64,000 nucleotides of DNA from an uncultured Rhodopila sp. (GCF_903915725.1 NZ_CAIWTY010000073.1:1-64000), one strand, 5' to 3'; positions 8,427 through 18,009 are shown, counted from the first letter of the stretch. Notes: generated from the letters alone by a model not told the origin. Numbers and translations: made by a program.

Positions 8427-8603
8427 GGATGGGGAGGGGCCGCCGGTGGGTGAGGGTGGGCAGGGTTGGTGGTTGGTTGGCTGGTTGTTTTCCCGGCGGT
8501 TTTCGGGTCAGGTGGCGGGAAAAGGCGGGCCGGGTCAAGGGGCGGGCGTGAGTCTCGCGTTGACAGGGGAGGGGGTTTGGCTTTAGTCCCCGCTTCCCGG
8601 TTC

Positions 8604-8689
8604 GGAGGGGTGCCCGAGTGGCTAAAGGGGGCGGACTGTAAATCCGCTGGCGTGCGCCTACGTTGGTTCGAATCCAACCCCCTCCACCA
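8604..8689 (+). tRNA. tRNA-Tyr (GTA)
   Basis: A class II tRNA with 7-bp acceptor stem GGAGGGG/CCCCTCC, anticodon stem GCGGA/TCCGC around loop CTGTAAA (anticodon GTA at 8638-8640), an extended variable arm, T-arm GTTGGTTCGAATCCAAC and an encoded CCA (8687-8689). The long variable arm and GTA anticodon identify tRNA-Tyr. It is divergent from the MFS gene and appears monocistronic. Confidence 0.95.
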
Positions 8690-9106
8690 GACTGCCGCTA
8701 AGGTCTTGTTGCCGCAGAATAATACCATAAATCAAACGGCTAGCGTCGCCGAACAAACCGCTTCGTCATCGCCCATGTGGCTCAGCAGATTTGTATGCAT
8801 CGATAAATCCAATCCGGGTGCAAGAACGCTGCCACCCATCCGCGCGTCTATTGATAACTTGACATTTCAGTACTTTATCGCACCTATAATAGCCGCTTTG
8901 TCTCGGATTTGCCGGACTCTGAGCGGTATTGATCCGGTCAATCATCAACTGTAGGATGATCCTGCGATAGAATGAATGGCGGAGACTAGGTTTCGGGTGG
9001 CCCCTCGGCTGCTCCATCTGACACTCCCGTGTCAGCCCAAGGCGCACGAACAAGTAGTCGCGCGGTCTCCAAAGATCGGCCTTTCGTCCTGATGGGGGAA
9101 GTTGCA
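8690..9106. other. AT-richer intergenic region upstream of the caspase cluster
   Basis: No credible gene. The sequence is clearly AT-richer than its surroundings. It contains TTGACA at 8859-8864 and TATAAT at 8885-8890, but the 20-base spacer is too long for a confident sigma-70 promoter. The promoter of the WD40-caspase gene must lie here. Confidence 0.4.
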
Positions 9107-12067
9107 GTGCGCACGCTTAAAGTATTACTATTGTTCATTATTCTGTTGCCCTGCCATGTCCTGCCGGGCGTCGCGCAGCAAGGTCAGCCGGTTCTGAGGA
9201 TAGAAACGGGCACGCACAGTGCCGGTGTCGGCGATGCCGCGGTCGATGCCGCCGGTCGAATTATGGTCACCGTCAGCGACGACAAGACGGCACGGATCTG
9301 GTCGCTGCCTGATCTCAGGCAGCTTTTCGTCATCCGCCCCGATATCGGCTCGGGCCAGGGCGGCGTGCTGTATACCGCGGCGATATCCCCCGACGGGCGT
9401 CTGGTCGCCATCGGCGGCTTCAGGCCCGAGGTGCTTCTGTTCGACGTTGCCAGCAAGGAACTGGTTCAGCGATGGTCGGATGTGCCCAACTCGGTTCTAT
9501 CGCTGGCATTTTCGGCGGATGGCAACCGCCTCGCCGCCGGCCTCGCGAAAGGCGGCCTGCGCGTCTGGAATGTGACAACCCGGCAACTTACCTCGCAGGA
9601 CACCGAATACGACGGCGGCATCTACGGCCTGAGCTTTGCGAAGGACGGACGACTCGTCACGTCCTGCATCAGTGGAACGCTCCAGGTGTACGACGCGAGC
9701 GGGACGTTCACCCGCCGTGCCACGACCGAGTTGGGGCGGCGTCCCTTCCAGGTCCGGTTCAGCCCGTCCGGCAAGCTGATCGCCGCCGGATTCGCCGATG
9801 CCTTCGCGGTTGAGGTCCACGATGCCGACAGCCTTGCCATCAAGACAAAGCCGAGCCTCGGCACCGTCAAAGGCAAGTCGTTGTCTCGGGTGGCCTGGGG
9901 CAGCGATGGCACGACCTTGTTCGCCGGTGGCAACAGCAAGTTCGGCAACAGCAATCCGGTGTTTGCCTGGTCGAATGGCGGCGGCGGCGAAGCCCGGCGT
10001 GCGGCGGCCGGCTTTCCGGACTCAGTCGGCGCCATCCTGCCGTTGCCCGACGGTCATCTCGTAACCGTATCGCGGGAGGGCGACATGGCGGTCGTCGCCG
10101 CCAGCGGGAAATCCGAATTTGAACGAAAGACGGTCGGACAGGACCTGACCGTCGCGGCCAGGATCGATGACCCCAGCCGGCAGCTCCGTATCGCCCGCGA
10201 CGGCAAACGGGTCCAATGGATGCCGTTCGGTTCCGTCATGACCCCCGGTGCCAAGCCGCGCTGGCTCACATTCGATACCGACCACCTGGATCTCGCGGTG
10301 ATGGCCGCCCCCTCGCAGGACACCGCTAACTGGGCGGCGGACGCCGGCGCTTTGCACGTCGCCGATTGGGACGGCGGCCTGACCCCCCGGCTGAATGATC
10401 GGCAACTTACCCTGAAACAAGGCGAACGCGCCGAAAGCGTTTCGGTACAGGACCAGCGCGTGCTGCTCGGCACCCATTTCGGCGTCCATGCCTTCGACGA
10501 GACCGGCCGGGAGTCCTGGGTCGCAACGCCCGGGCCAACCTATCGGGTCAATCAGTCAGGCGACGGCCGTGTCGTGGTTGCCGCGGTGGATGACGGAACG
10601 ATCCGCTGGTATCGCGCATCCGACGGCCTGCTGCTGCTGTCATTGTTCGTTACTGCCGAAGGCGACCGCTGGATCGCCTATACCCCGCAGGGCTATTACG
10701 CCGCCTCCCCCGGCGGGGAGGACCTTATCGGCTGGCACATCGGCAACGGTGCCGATCGGCTGGCCGACTTCTTCGGTGCGAGCCGGCTGCGCGACCGGTT
10801 TTACCGTCCGGACGTCGTCAGCCGTTCCCTTGTGGCGCTCGACCCGCTGGAGGCGCTGGCGCAGGCCAATGCCGCCCATGGCACCAATACCACGGCAACC
10901 ACATCCGCGATCGACGCAACCGACCTGCCGCCGGTCGTCAAGATCATTTCCCCTCAGGATGGAACCCAGGTTACCGGCGACGAGGTTGTCGTCGAATACG
11001 CATTTCGATCTCCTTCGGGCCAGCCGGTCGATGAGATCACCACCTTGATGGACGGACGCCCGGCCGAACTGACCCGCAGCCTGGCTCCTTCGGGTCCGGC
11101 GGTCCCGGACGGGACGCATCAGCGCGGGATCGCCGCCGCTTCAGACACACCCGCGGCCGCCACCGAACCGGGTGAGGTGCGCGCCAGGGTCGCCGTCGCG
11201 GTACCCGCCGGACGCGAAGTGGAGATATCGCTGCTCGCCGAAACCGCCAATCATCGCAAGAGCGAGCCCGCCCGCGTGCGGGTGACCGGACGGCCGGCAA
11301 GCCGCCAGATCGCCAGCGTGAAGCGGCTGAATGCGGTGCTGGTCGGGATATCGAAATACCCCGATCCGAAAAATCGCCTGATGTTCGCTGCCAAGGACGT
11401 GACCGACATCGCCAAGGTGCTCGATACCCAGCGAGGAGCCGGCCTGTATAACGAGATCAACGTCAGGGTGCTGACCGATGAAGCGGCAACCCGGCAGAAT
11501 ATTCTGAAGGCGCTGAACTGGCTCCGGCAAGAGACCAAGTCGGACGACACCGGCGTGGTTTTCCTGTCAGGTCACGGGGTGCCTGAAGAAGGCCAGACGT
11601 TCTTTTTGACCTATGACGCGGAGATCGGAAACCTCGCGGCAACCGCCGTGACCCAGGGCGACCTGAAAAACGTGCTGTCGCGCGTGCCGGGCAAGGTGAT
11701 CGCTTTCATCGATATCTGCCATGCCGGCAGTGCCGTGTTGCAACAAGGCAAGAACGCGGTTGTTGATATGACGAGCTTTGTCAACATCATGCGTGAGCCC
11801 GGCACCGGCCTGATCGTGTTCGCCAGCGCGACGTCCTATCAGCCGGCCGAGGAAAAGGAGGAGTTGCAAAACGGCGCGTTTACGTCAGCGCTGAAGGAAG
11901 GCCTCATGGGAGGAGCCGATTTCAGGCGCAAGGGGGCCATCCGGACGGATGAATTGAACATGTTTCTGAACGAACGGGTCGCGGAACTGACCGACGACCG
12001 GCAACGCCCGATCATGCAGCGTCCGGGCGACATACCCGACTTCGCGTTCATGGCGCACAAGCAATAA
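9107..12067 (+). CDS. Exported WD40-repeat protein with C-terminal caspase-like (C14) protease domain
   Basis: A 986-residue protein. I place the start at GTG 9107 because GGGGAA lies 7 bases upstream and translation then opens with a good signal peptide (VRTLKVLLLFIILLPCHV, cleavage near GVAQQ); the frame is open back to 9029. Residues 30 to about 570 are WD40-like blades (for example MVTVSDDKTARIWSLPDL). A Pro/Thr-rich linker and an Ig-like segment (PPVVKIISPQDGTQVTGDEV) follow, then a caspase domain from about residue 740 with the dyad His823 (SGHG) and Cys871 (DICHAG). The protease dyad is intact. It should act in the periplasm or at the envelope, with the propeller sensing or docking a partner. 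It is convergent with the second caspase gene. Confidence 0.9.
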   Translation: MRTLKVLLLFIILLPCHVLPGVAQQGQPVLRIETGTHSAGVGDAAVDAAGRIMVTVSDDKTARIWSLPDLRQLFVIRPDIGSGQGGVLYTAAISPDGRLVAIGGFRPEVLLFDVASKELVQRWSDVPNSVLSLAFSADGNRLAAGLAKGGLRVWNVTTRQLTSQDTEYDGGIYGLSFAKDGRLVTSCISGTLQVYDASGTFTRRATTELGRRPFQVRFSPSGKLIAAGFADAFAVEVHDADSLAIKTKPSLGTVKGKSLSRVAWGSDGTTLFAGGNSKFGNSNPVFAWSNGGGGEARRAAAGFPDSVGAILPLPDGHLVTVSREGDMAVVAASGKSEFERKTVGQDLTVAARIDDPSRQLRIARDGKRVQWMPFGSVMTPGAKPRWLTFDTDHLDLAVMAAPSQDTANWAADAGALHVADWDGGLTPRLNDRQLTLKQGERAESVSVQDQRVLLGTHFGVHAFDETGRESWVATPGPTYRVNQSGDGRVVVAAVDDGTIRWYRASDGLLLLSLFVTAEGDRWIAYTPQGYYAASPGGEDLIGWHIGNGADRLADFFGASRLRDRFYRPDVVSRSLVALDPLEALAQANAAHGTNTTATTSAIDATDLPPVVKIISPQDGTQVTGDEVVVEYAFRSPSGQPVDEITTLMDGRPAELTRSLAPSGPAVPDGTHQRGIAAASDTPAAATEPGEVRARVAVAVPAGREVEISLLAETANHRKSEPARVRVTGRPASRQIASVKRLNAVLVGISKYPDPKNRLMFAAKDVTDIAKVLDTQRGAGLYNEINVRVLTDEAATRQNILKALNWLRQETKSDDTGVVFLSGHGVPEEGQTFFLTYDAEIGNLAATAVTQGDLKNVLSRVPGKVIAFIDICHAGSAVLQQGKNAVVDMTSFVNIMREPGTGLIVFASATSYQPAEEKEELQNGAFTSALKEGLMGGADFRRKGAIRTDELNMFLNERVAELTDDRQRPIMQRPGDIPDFAFMAHKQ

Positions 12068-12144
12068 CCGTCGATTGCCGCGCGGATGGATCGATCCGAA
12101 AATCGGGATATCGGGCAGATCTTGCGTCCGGTTTCCGCGCTGCT

Positions 12145-13851
12145 TTATCGGGAGCGGTCCGAGCATGCCTCAAGCATGGACGCGTTCTGGATGACCTCCG
12201 CATCGCAGCGCAGATCAGGTGGCGCGGTGAACAGCCCCGCCACCGCGAGCCGGGCGCTCCGCGTGGTGTTCAATTGCCGCTCGACCGCTTTTCGCGCGGC
12301 TTTCGCATCGGGCGTTCCGTCCAGCCGGCGGATTTCCGCATCCAGGTCGGCAAGACCGTCCGGACTTGACACGGCAACAACGTGATCCGCGCCGAACGGT
12401 GGTGTAACGTCGATGCGCGGAAATTCGAACCAGGCGGACGGCCAGGACACGGGCGGATAGTATCGGGGATCAGGATATAGATGCTGCACGGTGCCGTCGC
12501 GGGCGATGTTGAACACCACAAGGTTGCGTCCCGCGAGGCCGTCCACCCGCAGAGTCAGCCGATCGCCACCGAAATAAATCGGCTTGCTGGCGCCATCCGT
12601 GACGATCCGGGCGATATGCATTCGGCTGTCCACGGCTTCCCGGGCGAGCGCCTGCACGGCCTGAAATGCGCCGATGGTGGCCGGCATCTCGGCCGCCTTG
12701 ACGTCGAAGCTGACAAACATGTTCAGCTCATTCACCAATGTCCCCTTGTCGCCGGGGCTGATGCGCCAAACCAGACGGGCCTTCGCCGGATCGGGTTCCC
12801 AGATCGCTCCGGCAATGCCCGCCGCCATCGCCTGGCCCGCGGCGGACGTAACGTTGGCGATGTGCAACGCCACCGGTGCGTCCGGCCCCGAAGGTGTGCC
12901 CCCGGAATCCGCCTCCCCATTTCGCATCGGCAAGGTGAAGAGTACGGTATCGTCGGGATCAACCGAGCGGAGCTGCGGATCCTGGCGGCCGTCGGACAGT
13001 GCCGTAATGACGTCCTGCAGGTGCTCCAGCAGCGCCCCTTGCAGAACCTTGCCGTCATGGTTCGGAGCAATAACGTCACGGTGCGACATCAAGGCATCTG
13101 CGAACGCAAAGGAAAGCGCCCCATGGTTCTGCCCATCCTGCGGGACCCGTACTTCCGTCACCGGGTCGCTGGACTTCTCGCCAGCCAGTGAGGTCAGGCC
13201 GGGCGGCGGCGGGGGCTCTTTCGTCGCAGCGCCAAACGGCGGCCTCGCATCAGCGGGCAGGTTGGCGCTGCGCAGCAGCGGCAGGGCGCGGATGCGCGGA
13301 AGGTCAACGCCGATGCTCCGGTACATACGTCCGGAGTGACAGTTGTCCGCCAGAAGAATGACGCGCACCTTGCGCGCGCGGGCGCGATCCAGCCAGTCGC
13401 GGATCTCCGAACTCAGGATGCGGTTGTTCAGGCCGGCCGCAGTCGCCTGATCGAAATCGACCATCACCCAGAACAGGCGGAAGCCTTGCGGGTCCTCCGA
13501 CAACGGCACCTGCTCGCGCGCGCCATGGCCGCTATACGTGACGATCACCGCGTCGCCCGGGGCTGAATCATCCACGAGGGCGTCCATGGCTTTCAGCACC
13601 GCGTTGCGGTGCACCTGTTGATCGAGCATCAACGTCACGTTGCGGGCAACCGGCGGTGCCAGCGCGCGGGCAAGCAACCTGGCATCGTTATCGGCGCCGC
13701 CGAGTTGCTGGACGTGCTCGTATGCGTCGATGCCGAGCACCAGGGCGCGCACGGTTTGCGCCGCTGTGGGCAAGGCGGTCAGGCAACCGCCCAATAAGCA
13801 GATTCCAGTAAGGAAACGTCCGCTAGTGCGACCTTGTCGCGACCTGGCCAT
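12145..13851 (-). CDS. Exported caspase-like protease with C-terminal DUF4384 domain
   Basis: A 568-residue protein. An N-terminal export signal (FLTGICLLGGCLTALPTAAQ, possibly lipidated at Cys23) is followed directly by a caspase fold: RALVLGIDAYEHVQQLGGAD, catalytic His109 in YSGHG and Cys171 in ADNCHSG. The C-terminal part (about residues 400-500) is a DUF4384-type domain with GGDRLTLRVDGLAGRNLVVF, HLYPDP and TPPFGADHVVAVSSPDG. Substrate and activation signal are unknown. The start overlaps the end of the upstream OmpA-domain gene by 29 bases, so it belongs to an operon running SH3, OmpA, caspase. All key residues are present. Confidence 0.88.
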   Translation of the reverse strand: MARSRQGRTSGRFLTGICLLGGCLTALPTAAQTVRALVLGIDAYEHVQQLGGADNDARLLARALAPPVARNVTLMLDQQVHRNAVLKAMDALVDDSAPGDAVIVTYSGHGAREQVPLSEDPQGFRLFWVMVDFDQATAAGLNNRILSSEIRDWLDRARARKVRVILLADNCHSGRMYRSIGVDLPRIRALPLLRSANLPADARPPFGAATKEPPPPPGLTSLAGEKSSDPVTEVRVPQDGQNHGALSFAFADALMSHRDVIAPNHDGKVLQGALLEHLQDVITALSDGRQDPQLRSVDPDDTVLFTLPMRNGEADSGGTPSGPDAPVALHIANVTSAAGQAMAAGIAGAIWEPDPAKARLVWRISPGDKGTLVNELNMFVSFDVKAAEMPATIGAFQAVQALAREAVDSRMHIARIVTDGASKPIYFGGDRLTLRVDGLAGRNLVVFNIARDGTVQHLYPDPRYYPPVSWPSAWFEFPRIDVTPPFGADHVVAVSSPDGLADLDAEIRRLDGTPDAKAARKAVERQLNTTRSARLAVAGLFTAPPDLRCDAEVIQNASMLEACSDRSR

Positions 13852-14818
13852 GGCAATACTCCGCCGGCAACATTGATCCGGGCATCACTTCGACGCGCCG
13901 CATGATCTGAAACTGCTCATCCCGCGTGTAGCTGGCGGCGGTCGAGAACTGGACCGGGCACCGCCGGCCCATGCCGACCGCGACGATCCGGCCGGCAAAG
14001 CCGTTTGCTTCCAGGAATGTCGCCAGCGTTTCCGCCCGTCTGGCGGACAGTTCGTCGTTACGAGCATCCGTGCCACGCGGATCGGCGTGTCCGACCACAA
14101 CGATGCCATTGATGGTCGCGCCGCGTATGGTTTCGGCCCAGCGTTCGGCCACCGTGCGGCCCTGCTGCGTCATATCCGCGCTGTCGAACTCAAACGTTAC
14201 GGGAAGGAAGCGGGGATGCACTTCGATACCCCGTTCGCCCGACGGTTGGTTGAAAACCTGGTCGAGTCCGCCCGGCGTTCGGTCGCGGGTTGGGGGCGCC
14301 TGCTGGTCCGGCGCCAGCATCTGGGTTTCGTTCGCACGTTGATAGGCCCATGCCCTGCGGTCTGCCGGCACCGGCGGTTCGCCGCCGTGCGGTTCGGCCA
14401 TGTCGTTCAGCGCCGCCTGATAGGTTTGCGTGGCGACTGCAAAATCCCGGGCAGCTGCCGACAGGTCCGCCAGGGCAACCAAAGTTTGCCAGGTCTGGGC
14501 CGCGCGCCGCGCGGTTGCCAGACGTGCCAGAGTTTCGTCGCGAGACGCGCCGGTTTTGCTGTCGGCCAGCGCCAATTCGGTCAAACGCCGCGATGCCGCG
14601 CGCAGTGCCACCTGCTTGTCGCCGGCATCGCAGCCGTAGGCTTTGATAAGCGCGGTTGCATCCTTCTCAATCGCCGCCCGGCCGGAACCGGCGCTATCGG
14701 CATTGAGCGTACGGATTGCGGCCTCGCATCGTTCCGTCGCGGTTTGCGCCACCGCGACGGTACAGCCCGTAAGCAGCCAACCGCCGGCCAGGGCGGCGGC
14801 GAAGCGCAGCCGCGACAT
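13823..14818 (-). CDS. OmpA-domain lipoprotein
   Basis: A 331-residue protein with signal and lipobox LLTGC (lipidated Cys19), a helical middle region of TPR-like character (residues 60-170), a Pro-rich linker and a C-terminal OmpA-like peptidoglycan-binding domain (about residues 205-320) with VTFEFDSADMTQQGR, GHADPRGTDARNDELSARRA and FLEANG. OmpA domains bind diaminopimelate in peptidoglycan, so the protein should tie an outer-membrane-anchored body to the wall. It lies between the SH3 lipoprotein (8-base gap) and the caspase-DUF4384 gene (29-base overlap), implying one transcript and a joint role. Confidence 0.88.
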   Translation of the reverse strand: MSRLRFAAALAGGWLLTGCTVAVAQTATERCEAAIRTLNADSAGSGRAAIEKDATALIKAYGCDAGDKQVALRAASRRLTELALADSKTGASRDETLARLATARRAAQTWQTLVALADLSAAARDFAVATQTYQAALNDMAEPHGGEPPVPADRRAWAYQRANETQMLAPDQQAPPTRDRTPGGLDQVFNQPSGERGIEVHPRFLPVTFEFDSADMTQQGRTVAERWAETIRGATINGIVVVGHADPRGTDARNDELSARRAETLATFLEANGFAGRIVAVGMGRRCPVQFSTAASYTRDEQFQIMRRVEVMPGSMLPAEYCHGQVATRSH

Positions 14819-14826
14819 CCCGGCGG

Positions 14827-15822
14827 TCAGGTGCCGAGGGCGTTTTCGAGCGATTGGCGCATATCGTCGCTGCTCTTGCGGTCAGCCGACGCCGCGGATG
14901 CCTGTTCGTGCGCCAATTTTTCCAGCGGGCTTGCCGTTGCGGGGGCAGTCAGCAGCGATGTCTGTATGAAGCCGATCTTGCCCCCAAAATCGACCATCTG
15001 CCATCCGGGTGTGGCGTTCTTTGAATTGCCGACGGTCCTCACCCTGACGCCCTTGCTCGCGGTCGTTATTGTTGTGGCGGACTCGCTCGGGTTCGCCCGC
15101 AGCGGTGCCGAAGCCCGGACGATCAGCGAACGGCCGCCGCCGCTCTGGTTCGCCGCGAATAGATCGGCCATCGTGGTATACTCGCCGAAGATCTGATTGA
15201 TCAGACTGTCGTCCTGCCTCAGCGCCTCCGCCTGGTATTGCAGATTCTGGCGCGCTGCCGTTTCCACCGTCGGGTTCGGCACCGGCAACGACCGGGCATC
15301 GCGCAACTCTTGTTGCGCCTGCGCGATCGATCGGGCGCGGCACTCGCGCAGGGCCTTCGTGGTTTGCGCGACACTCTCCAGCCGCGCGCGATCATTTGCC
15401 GCCTCGCCCTGGTACAGGCTCAGCATCTGCACGGCATCGGCTCCCGTCGGGTTCGCCTGTAGCTTGGCGTATTCCTCCCGCACCAGTTTGTCGCGCTCCA
15501 GGCTGTCACCGATATCGGCGAGAATATCGCTGCTGCCACCGGTCCTTTGGATCTTCAGGTTCTCAGTTTCCATCCGCCGATCGGCGATCTGTTTGGCGCG
15601 TGCGAAGGATCGTTTCTCGACCTCATTTCCCGCGGTGACGATCGGCTTGCGCTCCGGTGCGCAGGTGTCCATCGGATTGAGACCCGCACCGTAGTCTTTC
15701 GGCGCCGCGCAACCGGCGGCGATGGCGGCGACCAGGCCAAAAGCAGCGGCCGGACGCGATAGCGATGTCAACGAGGCCCGCAGCCGGGCGGAAGGCGATC
15801 GAGAGTCCACCATCATCTCCAT
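14827..15822 (-). CDS. SH3-domain lipoprotein
   Basis: A 331-residue protein with a long basic N-region and lipobox AIAAGCAAP (Cys38). The central region is strongly helical and charged (roughly residues 65-220) and may form coiled coil. A bacterial SH3-like domain follows at about 230-295 (LIVRASAPLRANPSESATTI, then GWQMVDFGGKIGFIQTSLL), and the tail is Ala/Ser/Asp-rich. Bacterial SH3 domains usually bind cell-wall peptides. It appears to be the first gene of the SH3, OmpA, caspase operon. The ATG used here is followed closely by two other Met codons, so the exact start is uncertain. Confidence 0.82.
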   Translation of the reverse strand: MEMMVDSRSPSARLRASLTSLSRPAAAFGLVAAIAAGCAAPKDYGAGLNPMDTCAPERKPIVTAGNEVEKRSFARAKQIADRRMETENLKIQRTGGSSDILADIGDSLERDKLVREEYAKLQANPTGADAVQMLSLYQGEAANDRARLESVAQTTKALRECRARSIAQAQQELRDARSLPVPNPTVETAARQNLQYQAEALRQDDSLINQIFGEYTTMADLFAANQSGGGRSLIVRASAPLRANPSESATTITTASKGVRVRTVGNSKNATPGWQMVDFGGKIGFIQTSLLTAPATASPLEKLAHEQASAASADRKSSDDMRQSLENALGT

Positions 15823-15879
15823 ATCTTCGACGGAACCGTCCGGTTAATGATGTCGTTATGTCATGAATAATGATGCATG

Positions 15880-16914
15880 TCACCATCCTGCCGACCGTAT
15901 TGCTAATTTTATTGCATATACATATCCACAGTTACCGGACGGTCGCGGTTCGATGCGAAACCGTCGCTCCGCGACGGGCGCCGCCGCGGGCGCGGCCGTC
16001 AATTCGATGTGGCGCATGAAGGAAACATCCGGCAGCTGCCGCGGCGGTTCGGCGACGACCTGAGCCAGCCGATCGAGGTATCTTTCCCCGTTTGCTACGG
16101 TCTGCAGAGTGTCGTTTTCCGCCAGTAGTGCGCCCAGTCGCGATCCTGCCGGCGTCACCGTCGCGATAATCCGGTTTTCGCCGAACGGCGGTCCGGCGGT
16201 CAACGCGAAGCGGTCGCCGGGTGCGGGGATGAGCACCGGCTGGCCAGGTTCGATCTGTCCCTCATCGGTCCGCTAACCGAGGCGGCGGCTGGCTATCCGG
16301 TTTGGATAAAGCTGCGTCACCTGGCCGGCGGCATCGATGTTCACGACAACCAGAGTCCCGGGCACGCTGCTTTCGACGCGGATCTGCAGTTTCGTTCCGG
16401 TATGAATGTTTCCGGCCGGCTGCACGTCAAGCGCGACCTGGGGGGCGTCTTCCATCGGCTGGTCGCCCTGGCTCGCGCCGGCCGCTGCGCCAATCGGCCG
16501 GCCGGTGGCGTTGGGGTCGGCGAAGCTGGCGTCAGGGACGAAGTTGCGAATAAAAGCCTCGAAATCCGCGACCGAGGTGAAGACGGAGTAGTCCCTTGGG
16601 GCGCAATCCGTCGCCGCCCAACTCGTCACGCCGACTTGCACCGGGCCGCCGTCGGGGCCGCGCATGAAAAGCGGTCCTCCGCTGTCCCCCTGGCACGGGG
16701 AGTGGCCGCCCTGCTGTCCACCTCCACAAATATTGTGCTTGTAAATCAGATCCGGCCATCGTTCCTCGCATCGCTCCCGGCCCACAATCGGAACAGATGC
16801 CTGCTGAAGTATTTGCGACATTTGCGCATCCGCTTCGCCAACGGTCTTGCCGAAGCCAACAACTGTCGCGGGCGCGCCATCCTGAACGGTCGCGGTCCGC
16901 ATCGCCGCGGGCAA
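15880..16914 (-). pseudogene. Trypsin-like protease/DUF4384 gene, 5'-truncated and split by an in-frame TAG
   Basis: The upper part (16914-16276) is the C-terminal half of a trypsin-fold protease: TVVGFGKT, ICGGGQQGGHSPCQGDSGGP with the catalytic serine, and GVTSWAATDC. It then enters a DUF4384 domain (GTKLQIRVESSVPGTLVVV, QLYPN). At 16273-16275 the frame hits TAG and continues in the same frame, without any shift, into IEPGQPVLIPAPGDRFAL and PPFGENRIIATV, the expected rest of DUF4384, ending at 15880. The N-terminal half with the trypsin His and Asp is missing: at about 16915 the sequence changes into an OmpA fragment on the other strand. The gene is thus broken twice. Export is likely for the ancestral protein, given its neighbours. 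Confidence 0.82.
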
Positions 16915-16917
16915 TAA

Positions 16918-17142
16918 GGTTATACCGACTCGACCGGCAACCCGGTGATGAACGACCGCCTCAGCCAGGCCCGGGCCGACAAAGCGGCGGCGTTCCTGGT
17001 TAGCAAGGGCATCCCCGCCGCCCGCGTGATCGCGGTCGGACGCGGCCCGCGCGAGCCATTGCCGAACCTGGCACCGACGGATCAGGCCAACCGGCGTGTG
17101 CAGGTGCGGCGGCTGAACCCGCCGAGCGATCAGGCCGGCTGA
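16918..17142 (+). pseudogene. OmpA C-terminal domain remnant
   Basis: From 16918 the plus strand reads GYTDSTGNPVMNDRLSQARA, then AAFLVSKGIPAARVIAVGRG and QANRRVQVRRL, the second half of an OmpA-like peptidoglycan-binding domain. An in-frame TAA stands immediately upstream (16915-16917), so no start exists and the first half of the gene is absent. It abuts head to head with the truncated trypsin gene, so one deletion probably removed both 5' ends. Confidence 0.8.
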
Positions 17143-17178
17143 GGCATCACCCGACGCAGCCCCAGAAAAGAATACAGG

Positions 17179-17625
17179 ATGGCATTATATATTCTCCCGT
17201 CGGTGCTGGAAGGTCTACTGATTGCGGAACAGTCGTTCTCGACCAATCTGCGTCTGCACCTGCCGCTGCCGGAGGGCGATACCAGGAAGGGCGCCTACCA
17301 GGAACTGATGGGACTGTACGACAAATATATTCCCAGCGATACCGCGCGCTCGATCGCCATGCTGCTGTATTCGCTGAAAATATACGGCACGAACCGGCCC
17401 GACAGCCTGGCGAAGTTCATCGAATCGCATAACGCGAAGATCAGCGAACTGCAGAAGGACAACGAATATTCCAAGCGTACCGGCATAACCATGGAACGCC
17501 TGCGCGCCGCGCTGTTCTCTGTGAACCAGATCAAGAATGCCAGCAAGAACGCCGACTATTACGGCAAGCACGGGACCGGCTGCGCATCGGCAGCGAAGCC
17601 GTGCTGCGGGTCACAAGCGGGGTGA
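17179..17625 (+). CDS. Hypothetical helical protein, 3' end probably frameshifted
   Basis: A 148-residue frame starting at ATG 17179. The first 130 or so residues form a coherent, mostly helical protein (LEGLLIAEQSFSTNLRLHLP, ARSIAMLLYSLKIYG, MERLRAALFSVNQI) that I cannot assign. The last 20 residues (GCASAAKPCCGSQAG) look like out-of-frame translation, because from about 17572 a DUF4384 domain continues in another frame. Either a one-base indel split a single gene, or two remnants were joined here. Confidence 0.55.
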   Translation: MALYILPSVLEGLLIAEQSFSTNLRLHLPLPEGDTRKGAYQELMGLYDKYIPSDTARSIAMLLYSLKIYGTNRPDSLAKFIESHNAKISELQKDNEYSKRTGITMERLRAALFSVNQIKNASKNADYYGKHGTGCASAAKPCCGSQAG

Positions 17626-18008
17626 CCGGCGTGCTGGTCATCGGCGTCATCAATACGGACGGGTTGCTGTATCAGCTCTATCCCAATCGCTGGAGCAGCG
17701 CCGACCCCGGGTTCGGTGGCGGTGTCATGCGGGCGGGAGAGACCAGGCTTATCGGCGGTCCGGACGGCAGCTTCGTCTTCTGCGCCAGCGCCCCGGCCGG
17801 CTCGGCCCGGATCATCGCCGCGATATTGCCGCCCGGTCCGGGCCTGGATGCATGGCTGGGTCAGGCGGTCGATCTGAGGCCGGTGTCAACGCCTGGGCTT
17901 TGGCTTGCCACGTTGGGCCGCCTCGCGGCCGAGGCCCGCGCGGCGGCGGGTTTGCCGGTGAACCTGGCGCTCGGCACGCGCAGCTTCGACGTCGTTTCGG
18001 GACAATAG
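17572..18008 (+). pseudogene. DUF4384-type domain, separated from its 5' part by a frame break
   Basis: The frame reads GDRL-like sequence then RIGSEAVLRVTSGVTGVLV, LLYQLYPNRWSSA and ARIIAAILPPGP, matching the DUF4384 fold seen in the neighbouring caspase and trypsin genes. It has no start at its natural 5' end; the first usable start is GTG at 17601, which would cut into the first strand. Upstream coding continues in a different frame (17179-17570). The frame ends at TAG 18006-18008, two bases before the next gene. Confidence 0.62.
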
Positions 18009-18009
18009 C

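Noticed and set aside
7365-8453. Long plus-strand frames antisense to the MFS gene
   Set aside because: They are shadows of the MFS gene caused by GC-rich codon bias: low-complexity Gly/Gln/Asp translations with no family.
8859-8890. TTGACA ... TATAAT promoter upstream of the caspase gene
   Set aside because: Both hexamers are perfect, but the spacer is 20 bases and the distance to the start is over 200, so I did not list it as a promoter.
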